Positions 1-8,107 of a stretch of 64,000 bases of DNA are shown here, in pieces. Position 1 is the first letter of the stretch. Every line of letters begins with the position of its first letter. The notes under the pieces are model-generated. The model had not been told where the DNA came from, searched no databases, and saw nothing but the letters and a program-made list of their open reading frames with translations. The stretch is from Sphingomonas endolithica (GTDB lineage Bacteria; Pseudomonadota; Alphaproteobacteria; Sphingomonadales; Sphingomonadaceae): positions 2,676,501 to 2,740,500 of the forward strand of contig NZ_CP103057.1 in the NCBI RefSeq assembly GCF_025231525.1, written 5' to 3'. Position numbers and translations under genes: made by a program.

Positions 1-530
1 GCTTCGGCATGGGCTATATCGAGCAGGTGCTGACCGGCGTTTCGACCGAGCGCAGTCTGATAAACGGGCATGAGGCGCTGGGCGTGTGGGGCATCGTCTC
101 GGGTGACGAGCTCACGCTGCTGAAGCCTGTGATCCGGGCATTGCTGCTGCGCGATGCGCTGCGCGCCAACGATTTCGGCGGCCTGGAATTCGGCCCCGGC
201 GCACGCGGCATCCTGAAGGACGAGGATGCGGTGTCGCTGATCCTGCAGCCCAAGCGCGAGCGGCGACGCGGGCGCGGCAGCAGCGCGGGGACGATCGCCA
301 ATCCGAGCGGCGATCCGTTGTTCGAGGCGCTGCGCGCGAAGCGTCGGACATTGGCGGCGGAAGCGAGCGTGCCGCCCTACGTGATCTTCCACGATTCCGT
401 ATTGCGCGAGATGGCCACGGCGCGGCCGCGCAACCTGTCGGCAATGGAGCGCATCACCGGCGTTGGCGTGCGCAAGCTCGAGGCTTACGGTGAAGCGTTT
501 CTGCAAGTCATCCGCGAACAAGGAGCCTGA
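1..530 (+). CDS. recQ: ATP-dependent DNA helicase RecQ, C-terminal part (5' end outside window)
   Basis: The reading frame is open from the window edge, so only the C-terminal part of the protein is seen. The visible part reads as the RQC winged-helix region (start FGMGYIEQVLTG, then a GDELTLLKPVIRALL stretch), a basic linker rich in Arg, and a C-terminal HRDC domain (PPYVIFHDSVLREMA, then NLSAMERITGVGVRKLEAYG). This order is that of RecQ helicases, which unwind recombination and replication intermediates. The ATPase core would lie upstream of base 1. The stop is followed after 2 bases by the next start, suggesting cotranscription with the DUF442 gene. Confidence 0.88.
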   Translation, partial: FGMGYIEQVLTGVSTERSLINGHEALGVWGIVSGDELTLLKPVIRALLLRDALRANDFGGLEFGPGARGILKDEDAVSLILQPKRERRRGRGSSAGTIANPSGDPLFEALRAKRRTLAAEASVPPYVIFHDSVLREMATARPRNLSAMERITGVGVRKLEAYGEAFLQVIREQGA

Positions 531-532
531 TC

Positions 533-967
533 ATGGCCGTTATCCGCCGCATCGACGACCATATCTCGGTCGCGCCCCAGATCCAGCCGGAGGATCTCGC
601 GGCGATCGCCGCCGCCGGCTTTACCGCGATCGTCAACAACCGCCCCGACGACGAGGATGCCGGGCAGCCATCGGGCGCGGCGATCCGCGCGGCGGCGGAG
701 GCGGCGGGGCTGGCCTATAGCGCGATCCCGGTGACGCAGTCGGGCTTCTCGCATCCGCAGATCGACGCGATGGCAGCGGCGCTTGCCGCCTCGCCCGGGC
801 CGGTGCTGGCCTATTGCCGATCCGGCACGCGCAGTTGCAACCTGTGGGCACTGGCGACGGCCAAGACGGATGGTCATCCTGACACGCTGATGGCGAAGGC
901 GGCAGCGACCGGGTATGACCTGACCGGCATACGGCCGCTGCTGGATGCGCTGTCGTCCGGCCGGTAG
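533..967 (+). CDS. DUF442 / TIGR01244 family protein-tyrosine-phosphatase-like protein
   Basis: This 144-residue protein has the phosphatase-fold signature of the DUF442 (beta-lactamase hydrolase-like) family. It contains a NNRPDDE segment near residue 40 and a Cys-x5-Arg loop, CRSGTR, near residue 95. In the family this loop binds phosphate or takes part in sulfur transfer next to persulfide dioxygenases. No dioxygenase or rhodanese is adjacent here, so the sulfur role is unproven. The start lies 2 bases after recQ with an AGGAG sequence just upstream. Confidence 0.8.
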   Translation: MAVIRRIDDHISVAPQIQPEDLAAIAAAGFTAIVNNRPDDEDAGQPSGAAIRAAAEAAGLAYSAIPVTQSGFSHPQIDAMAAALAASPGPVLAYCRSGTRSCNLWALATAKTDGHPDTLMAKAAATGYDLTGIRPLLDALSSGR

Positions 968-974
968 CGCAGCG

Positions 975-1391
975 ATGGACTGGGTGCAGCTCGGCGGGTC
1001 GCTGCTGGCCGTCCTGGGGCTCGCTGGCGTGGCGCGACTGCTGAAGCTCGGCGAAAGCCGCATCGGCGATGCCGCTACTGCAAAAGCGATGGCGGAAGAC
1101 ATGCTGGTCGGGTTCGAGGCGCGCACGGCGATCGTCGGCACCGACGGCAATGCTGCGTTGGTCGCCGGCACCTTCGGCAGCAATGGCTGGGGCGTACCCG
1201 GCACGATCGCGGTCCTCAAACGCCATGGCGCAAAGGTTGCCGCGCGCCGGCTGCTGCCGCCGCTGACGTTGCTGCCGGCGGTGGAGGGCGTCGAGGTGGA
1301 TACCGGCGAGCGGTTGTTCGGGCGCGTGCTGCTGTTCGGCGTGGTGGACCACGATGTGCGCATACTGGAAGCGTCACTGACAAGGGTGTAA
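975..1391 (+). CDS. Conserved hypothetical protein
   Basis: A 138-residue protein whose ATG lies 8 bases after the DUF442 stop. It begins MDWVQLGGSLLAVLGLAGVARLL, which reads as a hydrophobic N-terminal helix that may anchor it in the membrane. The rest is a soluble alpha/beta-looking region with repeated small residues. I recognise no catalytic motif. The tight spacing to recQ-DUF442 upstream and the desaturase 9 bases downstream suggests one transcript. An upstream in-frame start at 945 would overlap the DUF442 gene and is less likely. Confidence 0.6.
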   Translation: MDWVQLGGSLLAVLGLAGVARLLKLGESRIGDAATAKAMAEDMLVGFEARTAIVGTDGNAALVAGTFGSNGWGVPGTIAVLKRHGAKVAARRLLPPLTLLPAVEGVEVDTGERLFGRVLLFGVVDHDVRILEASLTRV

Positions 1392-1400
1392 GCAGCTCAT

Positions 1401-2369
1401 ATGGAGCTGCCCGACATCGTCCAATATGCCGTGCCGGGCTTCGTCCTGCTGGTGCTGGTGGAGATGATCGTCGCGCGGTTTCGCGATACCACGCGCTACG
1501 AACCGAAGGACACGCTGACCAGCCTGGCGCTGGGTCTCGGCAGCACCGTGGCGGGCGCGCTGACCGCCGGCATCGCCTATGCCATGGCGGTATGGGTGTG
1601 GCAGTTCCGGCTCTTCGACATCGGCTATGCGTGGGGATGGTTCGTGCTCGCCTTCATCGTCGACGATCTGGCCTATTACGTGTTCCACCGCCTGGCACAC
1701 CGCGTGCGCTGGTTCTGGGCGAGCCATGTCATCCACCATTCGAGCCAGCATTATAACCTGTCGACCGCACTGCGGCAGACCTGGACCGGGTTCATCTCCC
1801 TGGGCTTCCTGTTCCGCCTGCCGCTGGCGCTGATCGGTTTTCCCCCGGCGATGCTGGTGTTCGTGGCGGGTATCAACCTGGTCTATCAGTTCTGGATCCA
1901 CACCGAGGTGATCGGCCGCTGCCCGCGCTGGTTCGAAGCCGTGATGAACACGCCGAGCCACCACCGCGTGCACCACGCGATCAACGCGCAATATCTCGAT
2001 CGCAATTATGCCGGCGTGTTCATCGTCTGGGACCGGATGTTCGGCACGTTCACCGCCGAACGCGACGACGATCGGCCGCGCTACGGCATCGTGCACGATC
2101 TGGGATCGTTCAACCTGGTGTGGGCGGCGTTCCACGAATGGGTCGGCATCGCGCGCGACGTCTGGGCAGCGCCGGGCATTCATGCGAAACTGAACTACAT
2201 GATCAAGCCGCCGGGGTGGAGCCATGACGGCAGCCGCGACACGTCGGAGATCATCAAGCAGCGCTGGGCCGCGAGACAGCGGCAGGCGCAGGAGGGAGCC
2301 GCGTGGAAGAAGCCGATATCGTCGTCGTCGGAGGGGGATCGGGCGGCAGCGCCGCAGCCGGGCGGCTGA
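1401..2369 (+). CDS. Sterol desaturase / fatty acid hydroxylase family membrane protein
   Basis: A 322-residue integral membrane protein of the di-iron fatty-acid-hydroxylase superfamily. The histidine clusters that bind iron are visible: HRLAH near residue 96, HVIHHSS near residue 110, and SHHRVHHA near residue 190. Hydrophobic segments lie at residues 8-25, 45-65, 75-95 and 130-160. Members hydroxylate or desaturate lipids such as carotenoids or sterol-like compounds; the substrate here is unknown. The 3' end overlaps the following GMC oxidoreductase by 67 bases, so the two are probably translated together. Confidence 0.85.
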   Translation: MELPDIVQYAVPGFVLLVLVEMIVARFRDTTRYEPKDTLTSLALGLGSTVAGALTAGIAYAMAVWVWQFRLFDIGYAWGWFVLAFIVDDLAYYVFHRLAHRVRWFWASHVIHHSSQHYNLSTALRQTWTGFISLGFLFRLPLALIGFPPAMLVFVAGINLVYQFWIHTEVIGRCPRWFEAVMNTPSHHRVHHAINAQYLDRNYAGVFIVWDRMFGTFTAERDDDRPRYGIVHDLGSFNLVWAAFHEWVGIARDVWAAPGIHAKLNYMIKPPGWSHDGSRDTSEIIKQRWAARQRQAQEGAAWKKPISSSSEGDRAAAPQPGG

Positions 2370-3886
2370 GCGAGGACGGCCGCTATTCCGTCGTCTTGCT
2401 GGAGGCGGGCGGACGCAATACCGGACTGCGCACGCGCATCCCGGGCTTCATCGCCTTCCAGACAGAGAAAACCAACTGGCGGTACGAGACGGTGCCGCAG
2501 GCGGGGCTGAACGGCCGCAGCGGGTTCCAGCCGCGCGGCCGGGGGCTTGGCGGGTCGAGCGCGATCAACGCCATGCTGTACTTGCGCGGCAACCGCTGGG
2601 ACTATGACAATTGGGCGGCGCTGGGCTGCACCGGCTGGTCGTATGACGAGGTGCTGCCGTGGTTCAGGCGCAGCGAATGCAACGCGCGCGGCGCGGATGC
2701 GCTGCACGGCGGCGATGGGCCGCTGCACGTCTGCGACCAGCGATCGCCGCATGCCGGATCGATCGAATTCGTCGAGGCGGCACGCAACCTGCAGATCCCG
2801 GTGAACGAGGATTTCAACGGGGTGTCGCAGGCCGGGGTCGGCCTTTATCAGGTGACGCAGCACAAGGGCGAACGCTGGAGCGCGGCGCGGGCCTATCTCG
2901 GCACGGCGCGCGCCAATCTCGACATTCGCACCGATGTGATCACCGAGCGGGTGCTGTTCGAGGATGGGCGCGCGTGCGGCGTGGCGTACCGGCAAGGCGG
3001 GGTTGAGCGGACGCTACGGGCGAGGCGCGCGGTGGTGCTGGCGGGGGGCGTGTTCGGCACGCCGCAATTGCTGATGCTATCGGGGATCGGGCCAGCAGCG
3101 CATTTGCGCGAGCATAATATCGCGGTGCGCGTGGACCGGGCGGCGGTGGGCGCGAATTTGCAGGACCATGTCGATTATGTTGCGGCGTTTGAGACGGAGG
3201 GAACGCACTTCCTGGGCCAATCGCTGAAGGGCACGGTGAAGATGGCCGGGGCGATGATCGAGTGGTTCCGCAAGCGCACCGGCACGATGACCTCGCCCTT
3301 TGCCGAATCGGGCGGGTTCCTGACGATCGCCGCCGACGCGCCCGCGCCCGACGTGCAGGTGCATTTCGTGCCGGTTGTGCTGGAGGATCATGGACGCATC
3401 AAGGTGAAGGCGCACGGCTTCAGCTGCCATGTCTGCGTGCTGCGGCCGGAAAGCCGTGGCACGGTGCGGCTGCGCTCGGCCGATGCGGCGGCGGCGGCGC
3501 TGATCGATCCCGCCTTCCTCACCGACCGGCGCGACATGGAGTTGCTGAAGAACGGGGTGCGCGCGATGTACCGCATCCTGCAGTCGCCGCCTTTGTCGGC
3601 GCACCAACCGCGCGATCGCCATCCGGTCGACCTGGACGATAACGAGGCGCTGGAGGCGCTGATCAGGGCGCGGGCGGACACGATCTACCATCCGGTCGGT
3701 ACGGCGCGGATGGGATCGGACGACGGGGCAGTGTGCGATCCGCGGCTGCGCGTGCGCGGTGTGGGCGCGCTGTACGTCGCCGATGCGTCGGTGATGCCGA
3801 AACTGGTCTCGGGGAACACCAATGCGCCGTCGATCATGATCGGCGAGCGGTGCGCGGCGTTCGTGATGGACGATCTCGGCGCGTAG
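2303..3886 (+). CDS. GMC family FAD-dependent oxidoreductase (choline dehydrogenase-like)
   Basis: A 527-residue flavoenzyme. The N-terminus holds the dinucleotide-binding motif VVGGGSGGSAAAGRL. The GMC signature follows at GRGLGGSSAINAMLYLRG, and the C-terminus has the catalytic His region IYHPVGTARMG and a closing NTNAPSIMIGE segment. Members oxidise alcohols using FAD. The GTG start has an AGGAGGG ribosome-binding site about 8 bases upstream, which supports it despite the overlap with the desaturase gene. No choline or betaine transport gene is nearby, so the substrate is open. Confidence 0.88.
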   Translation: MEEADIVVVGGGSGGSAAAGRLSEDGRYSVVLLEAGGRNTGLRTRIPGFIAFQTEKTNWRYETVPQAGLNGRSGFQPRGRGLGGSSAINAMLYLRGNRWDYDNWAALGCTGWSYDEVLPWFRRSECNARGADALHGGDGPLHVCDQRSPHAGSIEFVEAARNLQIPVNEDFNGVSQAGVGLYQVTQHKGERWSAARAYLGTARANLDIRTDVITERVLFEDGRACGVAYRQGGVERTLRARRAVVLAGGVFGTPQLLMLSGIGPAAHLREHNIAVRVDRAAVGANLQDHVDYVAAFETEGTHFLGQSLKGTVKMAGAMIEWFRKRTGTMTSPFAESGGFLTIAADAPAPDVQVHFVPVVLEDHGRIKVKAHGFSCHVCVLRPESRGTVRLRSADAAAAALIDPAFLTDRRDMELLKNGVRAMYRILQSPPLSAHQPRDRHPVDLDDNEALEALIRARADTIYHPVGTARMGSDDGAVCDPRLRVRGVGALYVADASVMPKLVSGNTNAPSIMIGERCAAFVMDDLGA

Positions 3887-3921
3887 GCGACCGTTCAGCT
3901 TCGCCTGCATAAGGCGGGCGC

Positions 3922-4086
3922 ATGGACAGTAAGTGGAACAAGGCCGGCCTGGCCGCCGTCATCCTGCTCGCGCCCGGCGGGTTCATTCTCGGGGGTACGC
4001 TGGCGGTGCGTTATTGGCAGAAGCGGCGTGCGCAGGCGGAGGGTGCCGTCGAAGCGGAGGATCTCGGTGACAAGCGCGCACGCTGA
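3922..4086 (+). CDS. Small single-pass membrane protein, hypothetical
   Basis: A 54-residue reading frame between the GMC gene and a repeat. The protein starts MDSKWNKAGLAAVILLAPGG, crosses the membrane once (about residues 7-29), then has a positively charged patch (YWQKRRAQ) and an acidic tail, giving an N-out or N-in bitopic topology. Codon use is like the neighbours, with a GC-rich third base. I do not recognise the family; the short length makes the call moderate. Confidence 0.5.
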   Translation: MDSKWNKAGLAAVILLAPGGFILGGTLAVRYWQKRRAQAEGAVEAEDLGDKRAR

Positions 4087-4115
4087 TCCATAGTGCAACG
4101 ACTTCACCTATATCC

Positions 4116-4262
4116 GTTCGTGCTGAGTAGAGACCGAGTAGCGCGAAGCGCGTATAGAGGGCTTGTATCGAAGCACGGCTGGAGCGCGAGGCGCATGTCC
4201 TTCGATACGCCATCTCGATCCGCCCTGCGGCTACTCGACGGCTACTCAGGACGAACGGGAGG
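4116..4262. repeat. Intergenic palindromic repeat
   Basis: An imperfect inverted repeat fills the gap between the small membrane protein and the amtB terminator. The left arm reads TCCGTTCGTGCTGAGTAG and continues with GAGTAG. The right arm ends in CTACTCAGGACGAACGGGA, its near reverse complement. Sequences of the type CGTTCGT..CTGAGTAG..GAGTAG are common dispersed repeats in sphingomonad genomes. No coding frame is supported across it. Confidence 0.6.
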
Positions 4263-4344
4263 GTGAGGATACCGAAAGTCACCAAGCTCTAATCATCGCG
4301 ATCAAGTCCCTGCGCACCGGGGAACACTATAAACGGCGACTTTC

Positions 4345-4375
4345 AAAAAAGGGCCGGTGCGTTGCCGCACCGGCC
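4345..4375 (-). terminator. Rho-independent terminator of glnK-amtB
   Basis: Read on the minus strand, a perfect 10-bp stem (GGCCGGTGCG with its complement) closes a 4-base loop and is followed directly by six T residues. It lies about 60 bases beyond the amtB stop. A second perfect 12-bp hairpin lies between it and the stop at 4405-4430 but lacks a T run; it may add stability to the transcript end. Confidence 0.85.
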
Positions 4376-4437
4376 TAAGGTCGTCCGCAGGAGGAACGTC
4401 TTGCGCGGCGCCGGTCGTGACCGGCGCCGCAAACCGG

Positions 4438-5895
4438 TCAATAATTATAGGCGCGCTCGCCATGTTCGTTGATGTCGAGGCCTTCATGCTCGACCTCGGC
4501 GCTCGGGCGCAGGCCGATCGTCGCCTTGAGGATCGTGAACAGCACGAACGACACGCCGCCCGACCAGATCAGCGTCACGCCGATCGCCTTGGCCTGGGTC
4601 AGCAGCTGTGCGCCGATGTCGTAGAGCTCCGGATGGAACGCCGCAGGCATTACGGTATAGTCGAAATAGCCCTGCCCGCCGAGCGCCGGTGCCGCGACGA
4701 TCGCCGTGCCGAGCGCGCCGACGATGCCGCCGACGCAGTGCACGCCGAACACGTCGAGCGAGTCGTCATAGCCGAGCTTGTTCTTCACGGTCGTGACGAA
4801 GAAGAAGCAGACGACCGAGGCGACCGCGCCGAGCACGATCGAGGTCATCGGTGCGGCGAAGCCGGCCGCGGGGGTGATCGCGACGAGGCCAGCGACCACG
4901 CCCGATGCCGCCCCCAACAGCGACGGTTTCTTGTGCACGATCTGCTCGATCACCGCCCAGGCGATGCCGGCTGCGGCCGTGGCGACGAAGGTGTTGATGA
5001 AGGCGAGCGCGGTCACCCCGTTCGATTCGAGGTTCGAGCCCGCATTGAAGCCGAACCAACCGACCCACAGCAGGCTGGCGCCGATCATCGTCATGGTCAG
5101 CGAGTGCGGCGGCATCGGCTCGGTCTTGTAACCCAGGCGCTTGCCGACGACGATCGCACCGACCAGCCCGGCGATACCGGCATTGATGTGCACAACGGTG
5201 CCGCCGGCGAAATCGAGCGCGCCCCAGCCCCAGATCAGGCCATGGTCGTCCGGTGCCGCGGGCAGGAAGTCCGGGCCCGCCCAGTACCAGACCATGTGCG
5301 CCATCGGGAAATAGACGATCGTCAGCCAGGCGACGACGAAGATGATCAGCGGGGTGAACTTGATGCGTTCGGCAAACGCGCCGACGATCAGCGCCGGCGT
5401 GATGCACGCAAAGGTCATCTGGAAGATCACGAAGACATATTCGGGCAGGTACACGCCGTTGCTGAACGTCGCGCCGAAGGTCGTCGCATCGACGCCCTTC
5501 AGGAAGACCTTGGAGAAGCCGCCGACGAAGAGGTTGAGGCTGCCACCATTGGTGAAGGCCATCGAATAGCCCCAGCACACCCAGACGAGCGAGGCGACGC
5601 AGACGATGGTCAGCACCTGCATGAGCACCGACAGCATGTTCTTGGTGCGGACGAGGCCGCCGTAGAACAAGGCGAGGCCCGGCACCGACATCATCAGCAC
5701 CAGGGCCGAGGAGATCAGCATCCAGCTGACATCGCCCTTGTTGACCATCGCGGCGGTCGGCACGAACGGTGCGGCGGCCGTGGCGGCAGCGGCCGGTGCG
5801 GCCTCGGCGACATTCTGCGCCCAGGCGGGGAGCGCGGCGAACAGCGCCGCTCCCGCGGCGGCGATGCCGGCATATTTGGTTGTGGACTGCATCAT
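4438..5895 (-). CDS. amtB: Ammonium transporter AmtB
   Basis: An Amt/Rh family channel that conducts ammonium across the inner membrane. The N-terminus looks like a cleavable signal (KYAGIAAAGAALFAALPAWAQ) and is followed by the usual helices. Visible hallmarks are the GDVSWMLISSALVLMM first helix, FYGGLVRTKN, the DFAGGTVVHINAGIAGL signature carrying the first pore histidine, and the FGVHCVGGIVG motif carrying the second. Two adjacent ATG codons (5895 and 5892) follow an AAGGGGGA ribosome-binding site. The gene lies 23 bases after glnK and ends before a strong terminator, so the pair forms one operon under nitrogen control. Confidence 0.95.
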   Translation of the reverse strand: MMQSTTKYAGIAAAGAALFAALPAWAQNVAEAAPAAAATAAAPFVPTAAMVNKGDVSWMLISSALVLMMSVPGLALFYGGLVRTKNMLSVLMQVLTIVCVASLVWVCWGYSMAFTNGGSLNLFVGGFSKVFLKGVDATTFGATFSNGVYLPEYVFVIFQMTFACITPALIVGAFAERIKFTPLIIFVVAWLTIVYFPMAHMVWYWAGPDFLPAAPDDHGLIWGWGALDFAGGTVVHINAGIAGLVGAIVVGKRLGYKTEPMPPHSLTMTMIGASLLWVGWFGFNAGSNLESNGVTALAFINTFVATAAAGIAWAVIEQIVHKKPSLLGAASGVVAGLVAITPAAGFAAPMTSIVLGAVASVVCFFFVTTVKNKLGYDDSLDVFGVHCVGGIVGALGTAIVAAPALGGQGYFDYTVMPAAFHPELYDIGAQLLTQAKAIGVTLIWSGGVSFVLFTILKATIGLRPSAEVEHEGLDINEHGERAYNY

Positions 5896-5918
5896 TTCCC
5901 CCTTCATGGTCGCGGCCG

Positions 5919-6257
5919 TCACAGCGCGGTCTGATCGGTTTCGCCGGTGCGGATGCGCACCGCCTGCCCGACATCGAGGACGAAGATCTTGCCGTCGCCG
6001 ATCGCGCCGGTATTGGCCGAGGACTGGATCGTCTCCACCACGCGGGGCGCGAGATCGGACGCGCAGACGATCTCGATCTTGATCTTGGGCACCATGTTGG
6101 TGCTGTATTCCGCGCCGCGATAGATTTCGGTCTGGCCCTTCTGGCGCCCGAAACCCTTGACCTCGGTGACGGTCATGCCCGCGACGCCGATCTCGGTGAG
6201 CGCTTCGCGTACCTCGTCGAGCTTGAACGGCTTGATGATGGCGATGACGAGTTTCAC
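5919..6257 (-). CDS. glnK: Nitrogen regulatory protein P-II (GlnK/GlnB)
   Basis: With the GTG start at 6257 the protein is 112 residues, exactly the usual P-II length. It begins VKLVIAIIKPFKLDEVREAL, carries the T-loop tyrosine site in QTEIYRGAEYS (uridylylated Tyr-51 of the family) and ends with the GDGKIFVLDV and IRTGE segments that bind ATP and 2-oxoglutarate. P-II senses nitrogen and carbon status and plugs AmtB when nitrogen is ample. It sits just before amtB, and a sigma-54 promoter lies about 40 bases upstream. An upstream ATG at 6299 would add a non-conserved tail that overlaps the promoter. Confidence 0.95.
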   Translation of the reverse strand: MKLVIAIIKPFKLDEVREALTEIGVAGMTVTEVKGFGRQKGQTEIYRGAEYSTNMVPKIKIEIVCASDLAPRVVETIQSSANTGAIGDGKIFVLDVGQAVRIRTGETDQTAL

Positions 6258-6294
6258 TCGGTTAGCCCCCCTTTGTTGTCCCGGGGGAAAGCTT

Positions 6295-6310
6295 AGCAAT
6301 TGCCGTGCCA
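6295..6310 (-). promoter_or_regulatory. Sigma-54 (RpoN) promoter of glnK-amtB
   Basis: On the minus strand the bases read TGGCACGGCAATTGCT, which matches the RpoN -24/-12 consensus TGGCACG-N4-TTGCW at every fixed position. It sits 38 bases upstream of the glnK GTG. A TTGGTGCA sequence at 6374-6381 resembles one half of an NtrC site and lies at a distance typical for an enhancer. Together these imply NtrC-dependent induction under nitrogen limitation. Confidence 0.88.
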
Positions 6311-6403
6311 GAGTGGATGCAAAGCGTGCGCACGCGCCGCAAGCGCCAAGCGGCGGCCTGGGCGAGGATAAAATTGGTGCAGTTGCGAGATGATGCCCGA
6401 AAA

Positions 6404-6607
6404 TCAGGCAGAGGCAGCGACGATCGCCTTTGCTGCGGCGAGATCGTCTGCATCCACCATCACGCGCACGGCGATGAACAGGTAGCTGCCATCACCGATG
6501 CTGGATTCGCCATCGAAGGCGATGGCGGGGATGCCGTCGGACTCGAGCCGCCCGATCAGGATATGCGCCTCGTTGCGGTTGAAGCGGCCGAGTTCGGCGA
6601 GCGCCAT
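6404..6607 (-). CDS. DUF2007-like small protein
   Basis: A 67-residue protein starting MALAELGRFNRNEAHILIGR. The pattern of a helix carrying NRNEAHILIGRLESDGIPA, then a strand, then VMVDADDLAAAKAIV resembles the DUF2007 (putative signal transducing) domain, in which a short beta-alpha-beta fold binds an unknown partner. The ATG lies one base beyond the stop of the PPOX gene, so it is probably the last gene of a transcript with PPOX, DUF5996 and tldD. Longer N-termini are possible but would overlap PPOX extensively. Confidence 0.6.
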   Translation of the reverse strand: MALAELGRFNRNEAHILIGRLESDGIPAIAFDGESSIGDGSYLFIAVRVMVDADDLAAAKAIVAASA

Positions 6608-6608
6608 G

Positions 6609-7160
6609 CTAGCGCGCCGGCTGCGTGGGATTGCGGACCGGCAGCCCGTCGATGCTGGTGGTACGCCTGGCATATTTGCCGAAGCGTTCGGCATCGCTGG
6701 AGGCGATATGGTATTTGGACAAGGTCTGCCGCTCGCGCTCGAAGCTCATGTGCGGCACGCCCCAGCCGCAACTAGTCTGTGCCTGATCGATGTCGACGAC
6801 GAAGATCTGCCGCGTGCCGGGCAGCAGCGTAAACGACGCGCTGAGGTCACTCCAGCCATCGTCCTGCGGCAGGACGGGCGTGCCGCGGCCGTAGAGGCGC
6901 AGGATCAGCGCGGGATTGTCGAACGCGCAGAACATGATCGTGATGCGGCCGTCGGCGAGGAGATGCGCGTTCGTCTCGTTGCCGGAACCCGCGACATCGA
7001 GATAGGCCACGCGGTGGTCGTCCAGCACGCGGAAACAGTCCATGCCCTTGGGGCTGAGATTGACGCGGGCATCGGCAGCGGCGGTGGCGACGAAGAACAC
7101 CGGCTGGAGCGCGATGAAGGCGCGGTGATCGTCGTCGAGGGCGGGAAAGAATTGTATCGT
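6609..7160 (-). CDS. Pyridoxamine 5'-phosphate oxidase family protein
   Basis: A flavin-binding split-barrel protein of the PPOX family. The body shows PVFFVATAAADARVNLSPKGMD, RVAYLDVAGSGNETNAHL and GRITIMFCAF, as in the PPOX-class FMN proteins near TldD in alphaproteobacteria. Homology is expected to begin at about QFFPALDDDHRAF. No ATG, GTG or TTG lies there; the candidate is ACG at 7160 (or ATA at 7157) behind an AGGAG sequence. The nearest standard in-frame starts are ATG at 7214 or 7235, inside the preceding gene, and would add a basic non-conserved tail. Substrate unknown. Confidence 0.8.
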   Translation of the reverse strand, partial: TIQFFPALDDDHRAFIALQPVFFVATAAADARVNLSPKGMDCFRVLDDHRVAYLDVAGSGNETNAHLLADGRITIMFCAFDNPALILRLYGRGTPVLPQDDGWSDLSASFTLLPGTRQIFVVDIDQAQTSCGWGVPHMSFERERQTLSKYHIASSDAERFGKYARRTTSIDGLPVRNPTQPAR

Positions 7161-7174
7161 CCTGCTCCTGGGGG

Positions 7175-8107
7175 TCAGACGGCGCGTGGTATCTTGGGGC
7201 GGCCGAGCGGGCATTCGAGGGCGTCCCGATCCCATGCTGCCAGATCGGCGGCGGCGTCATAGCTGGTGTGGCAGAAGGCGAGCAGCGCGGCGTCCGGATC
7301 GGGCGCCGTGCGCACCGCGTCATAGGGCAGGATGAACTCGCCGAGGGTTGCATCGAACACCGCTGCAGCCGGCTCAACCTTCGCATCGGCATAGCCGGCC
7401 GGGGCGGGATAGGCGTAGGCGTAGAACGCCGCCTGCGGATAGGCATCGCTGCCCGGCCAGAAGCCGAGGCTGGCTTCCTCCGCGCTATAGGCGTCGCGCG
7501 TCACGGCATCGGGCAGGCCGGGAACGCCGCCGGGATGCGGTGGAGCGCTGCGGCCCGAGAAACGCGTCGTGGCGAGATCGAAGCTGCCCCAGAAGAAATG
7601 CGTCGGGCTGGCCTTGCCGAGAAAGCCGGTGCGGAACTGTTCGAACACGCGCGTCGCCTGGATCAAGGCGCGCCAGAAGGAACGGACAGCGTCCGCATCA
7701 TAGGGGCGCTCGGCATGGTCGTCGGCGAAGCGCACCGGATCGGGCATCTCATTGGGCAGATCGTGGATGACTACGGTCACATCGAGTTCGGCAAGTGCGG
7801 CCAGCACTTTTGCGTTGAACTCGGCGATGCTGCCGGGTTCGAGCGCGATGAGGCGTTCGCCGCCATCGCTGGTCGTCAGCACGACCGCGTCGGCCAAGAA
7901 GTCGAACGCGATCTCCAGCATGCGCGTATCGCAGTGGATCGGCGACGTCGTGAGACCCCGCGCGGAGACGTAGAGCGGCACGTGCCAGCTATGGTTGAGC
8001 CACGGCGCCAGCGCGAGGCGGATCTTGCCGACGATCTGCGTGCGCAGCTGCAGCGCGACCGCCGTGTCGCGCCACGCCGGCCAATCGAGCGCCGGCCAGG
8101 TGGTCAC
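7175..8107 (-). CDS. DUF5996 family protein
   Basis: A 310-residue protein beginning with GTG that overlaps the tldD stop. Recognisable stretches are WPALDWPAWRDTAVALQLRTQIVGK at the N-terminus, HSWHVPLYVSARGLTTSP, FDLATTRFSGR and EASLGFWPGSD. These match a family often annotated as DUF5996 or as a hypothetical beta-rich protein. No enzyme motif is known to me. The overlap with tldD and closeness to PPOX suggest translational coupling. Confidence 0.72.
   Translation of the reverse strand: MTTWPALDWPAWRDTAVALQLRTQIVGKIRLALAPWLNHSWHVPLYVSARGLTTSPIHCDTRMLEIAFDFLADAVVLTTSDGGERLIALEPGSIAEFNAKVLAALAELDVTVVIHDLPNEMPDPVRFADDHAERPYDADAVRSFWRALIQATRVFEQFRTGFLGKASPTHFFWGSFDLATTRFSGRSAPPHPGGVPGLPDAVTRDAYSAEEASLGFWPGSDAYPQAAFYAYAYPAPAGYADAKVEPAAAVFDATLGEFILPYDAVRTAPDPDAALLAFCHTSYDAAADLAAWDRDALECPLGRPKIPRAV

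Noticed and set aside
4357..5934. A 525-codon open frame on the plus strand opposite amtB
   Set aside because: It is a GC-rich shadow frame rich in Arg, Asp and His; the minus strand encodes a clear AmtB with all family motifs.
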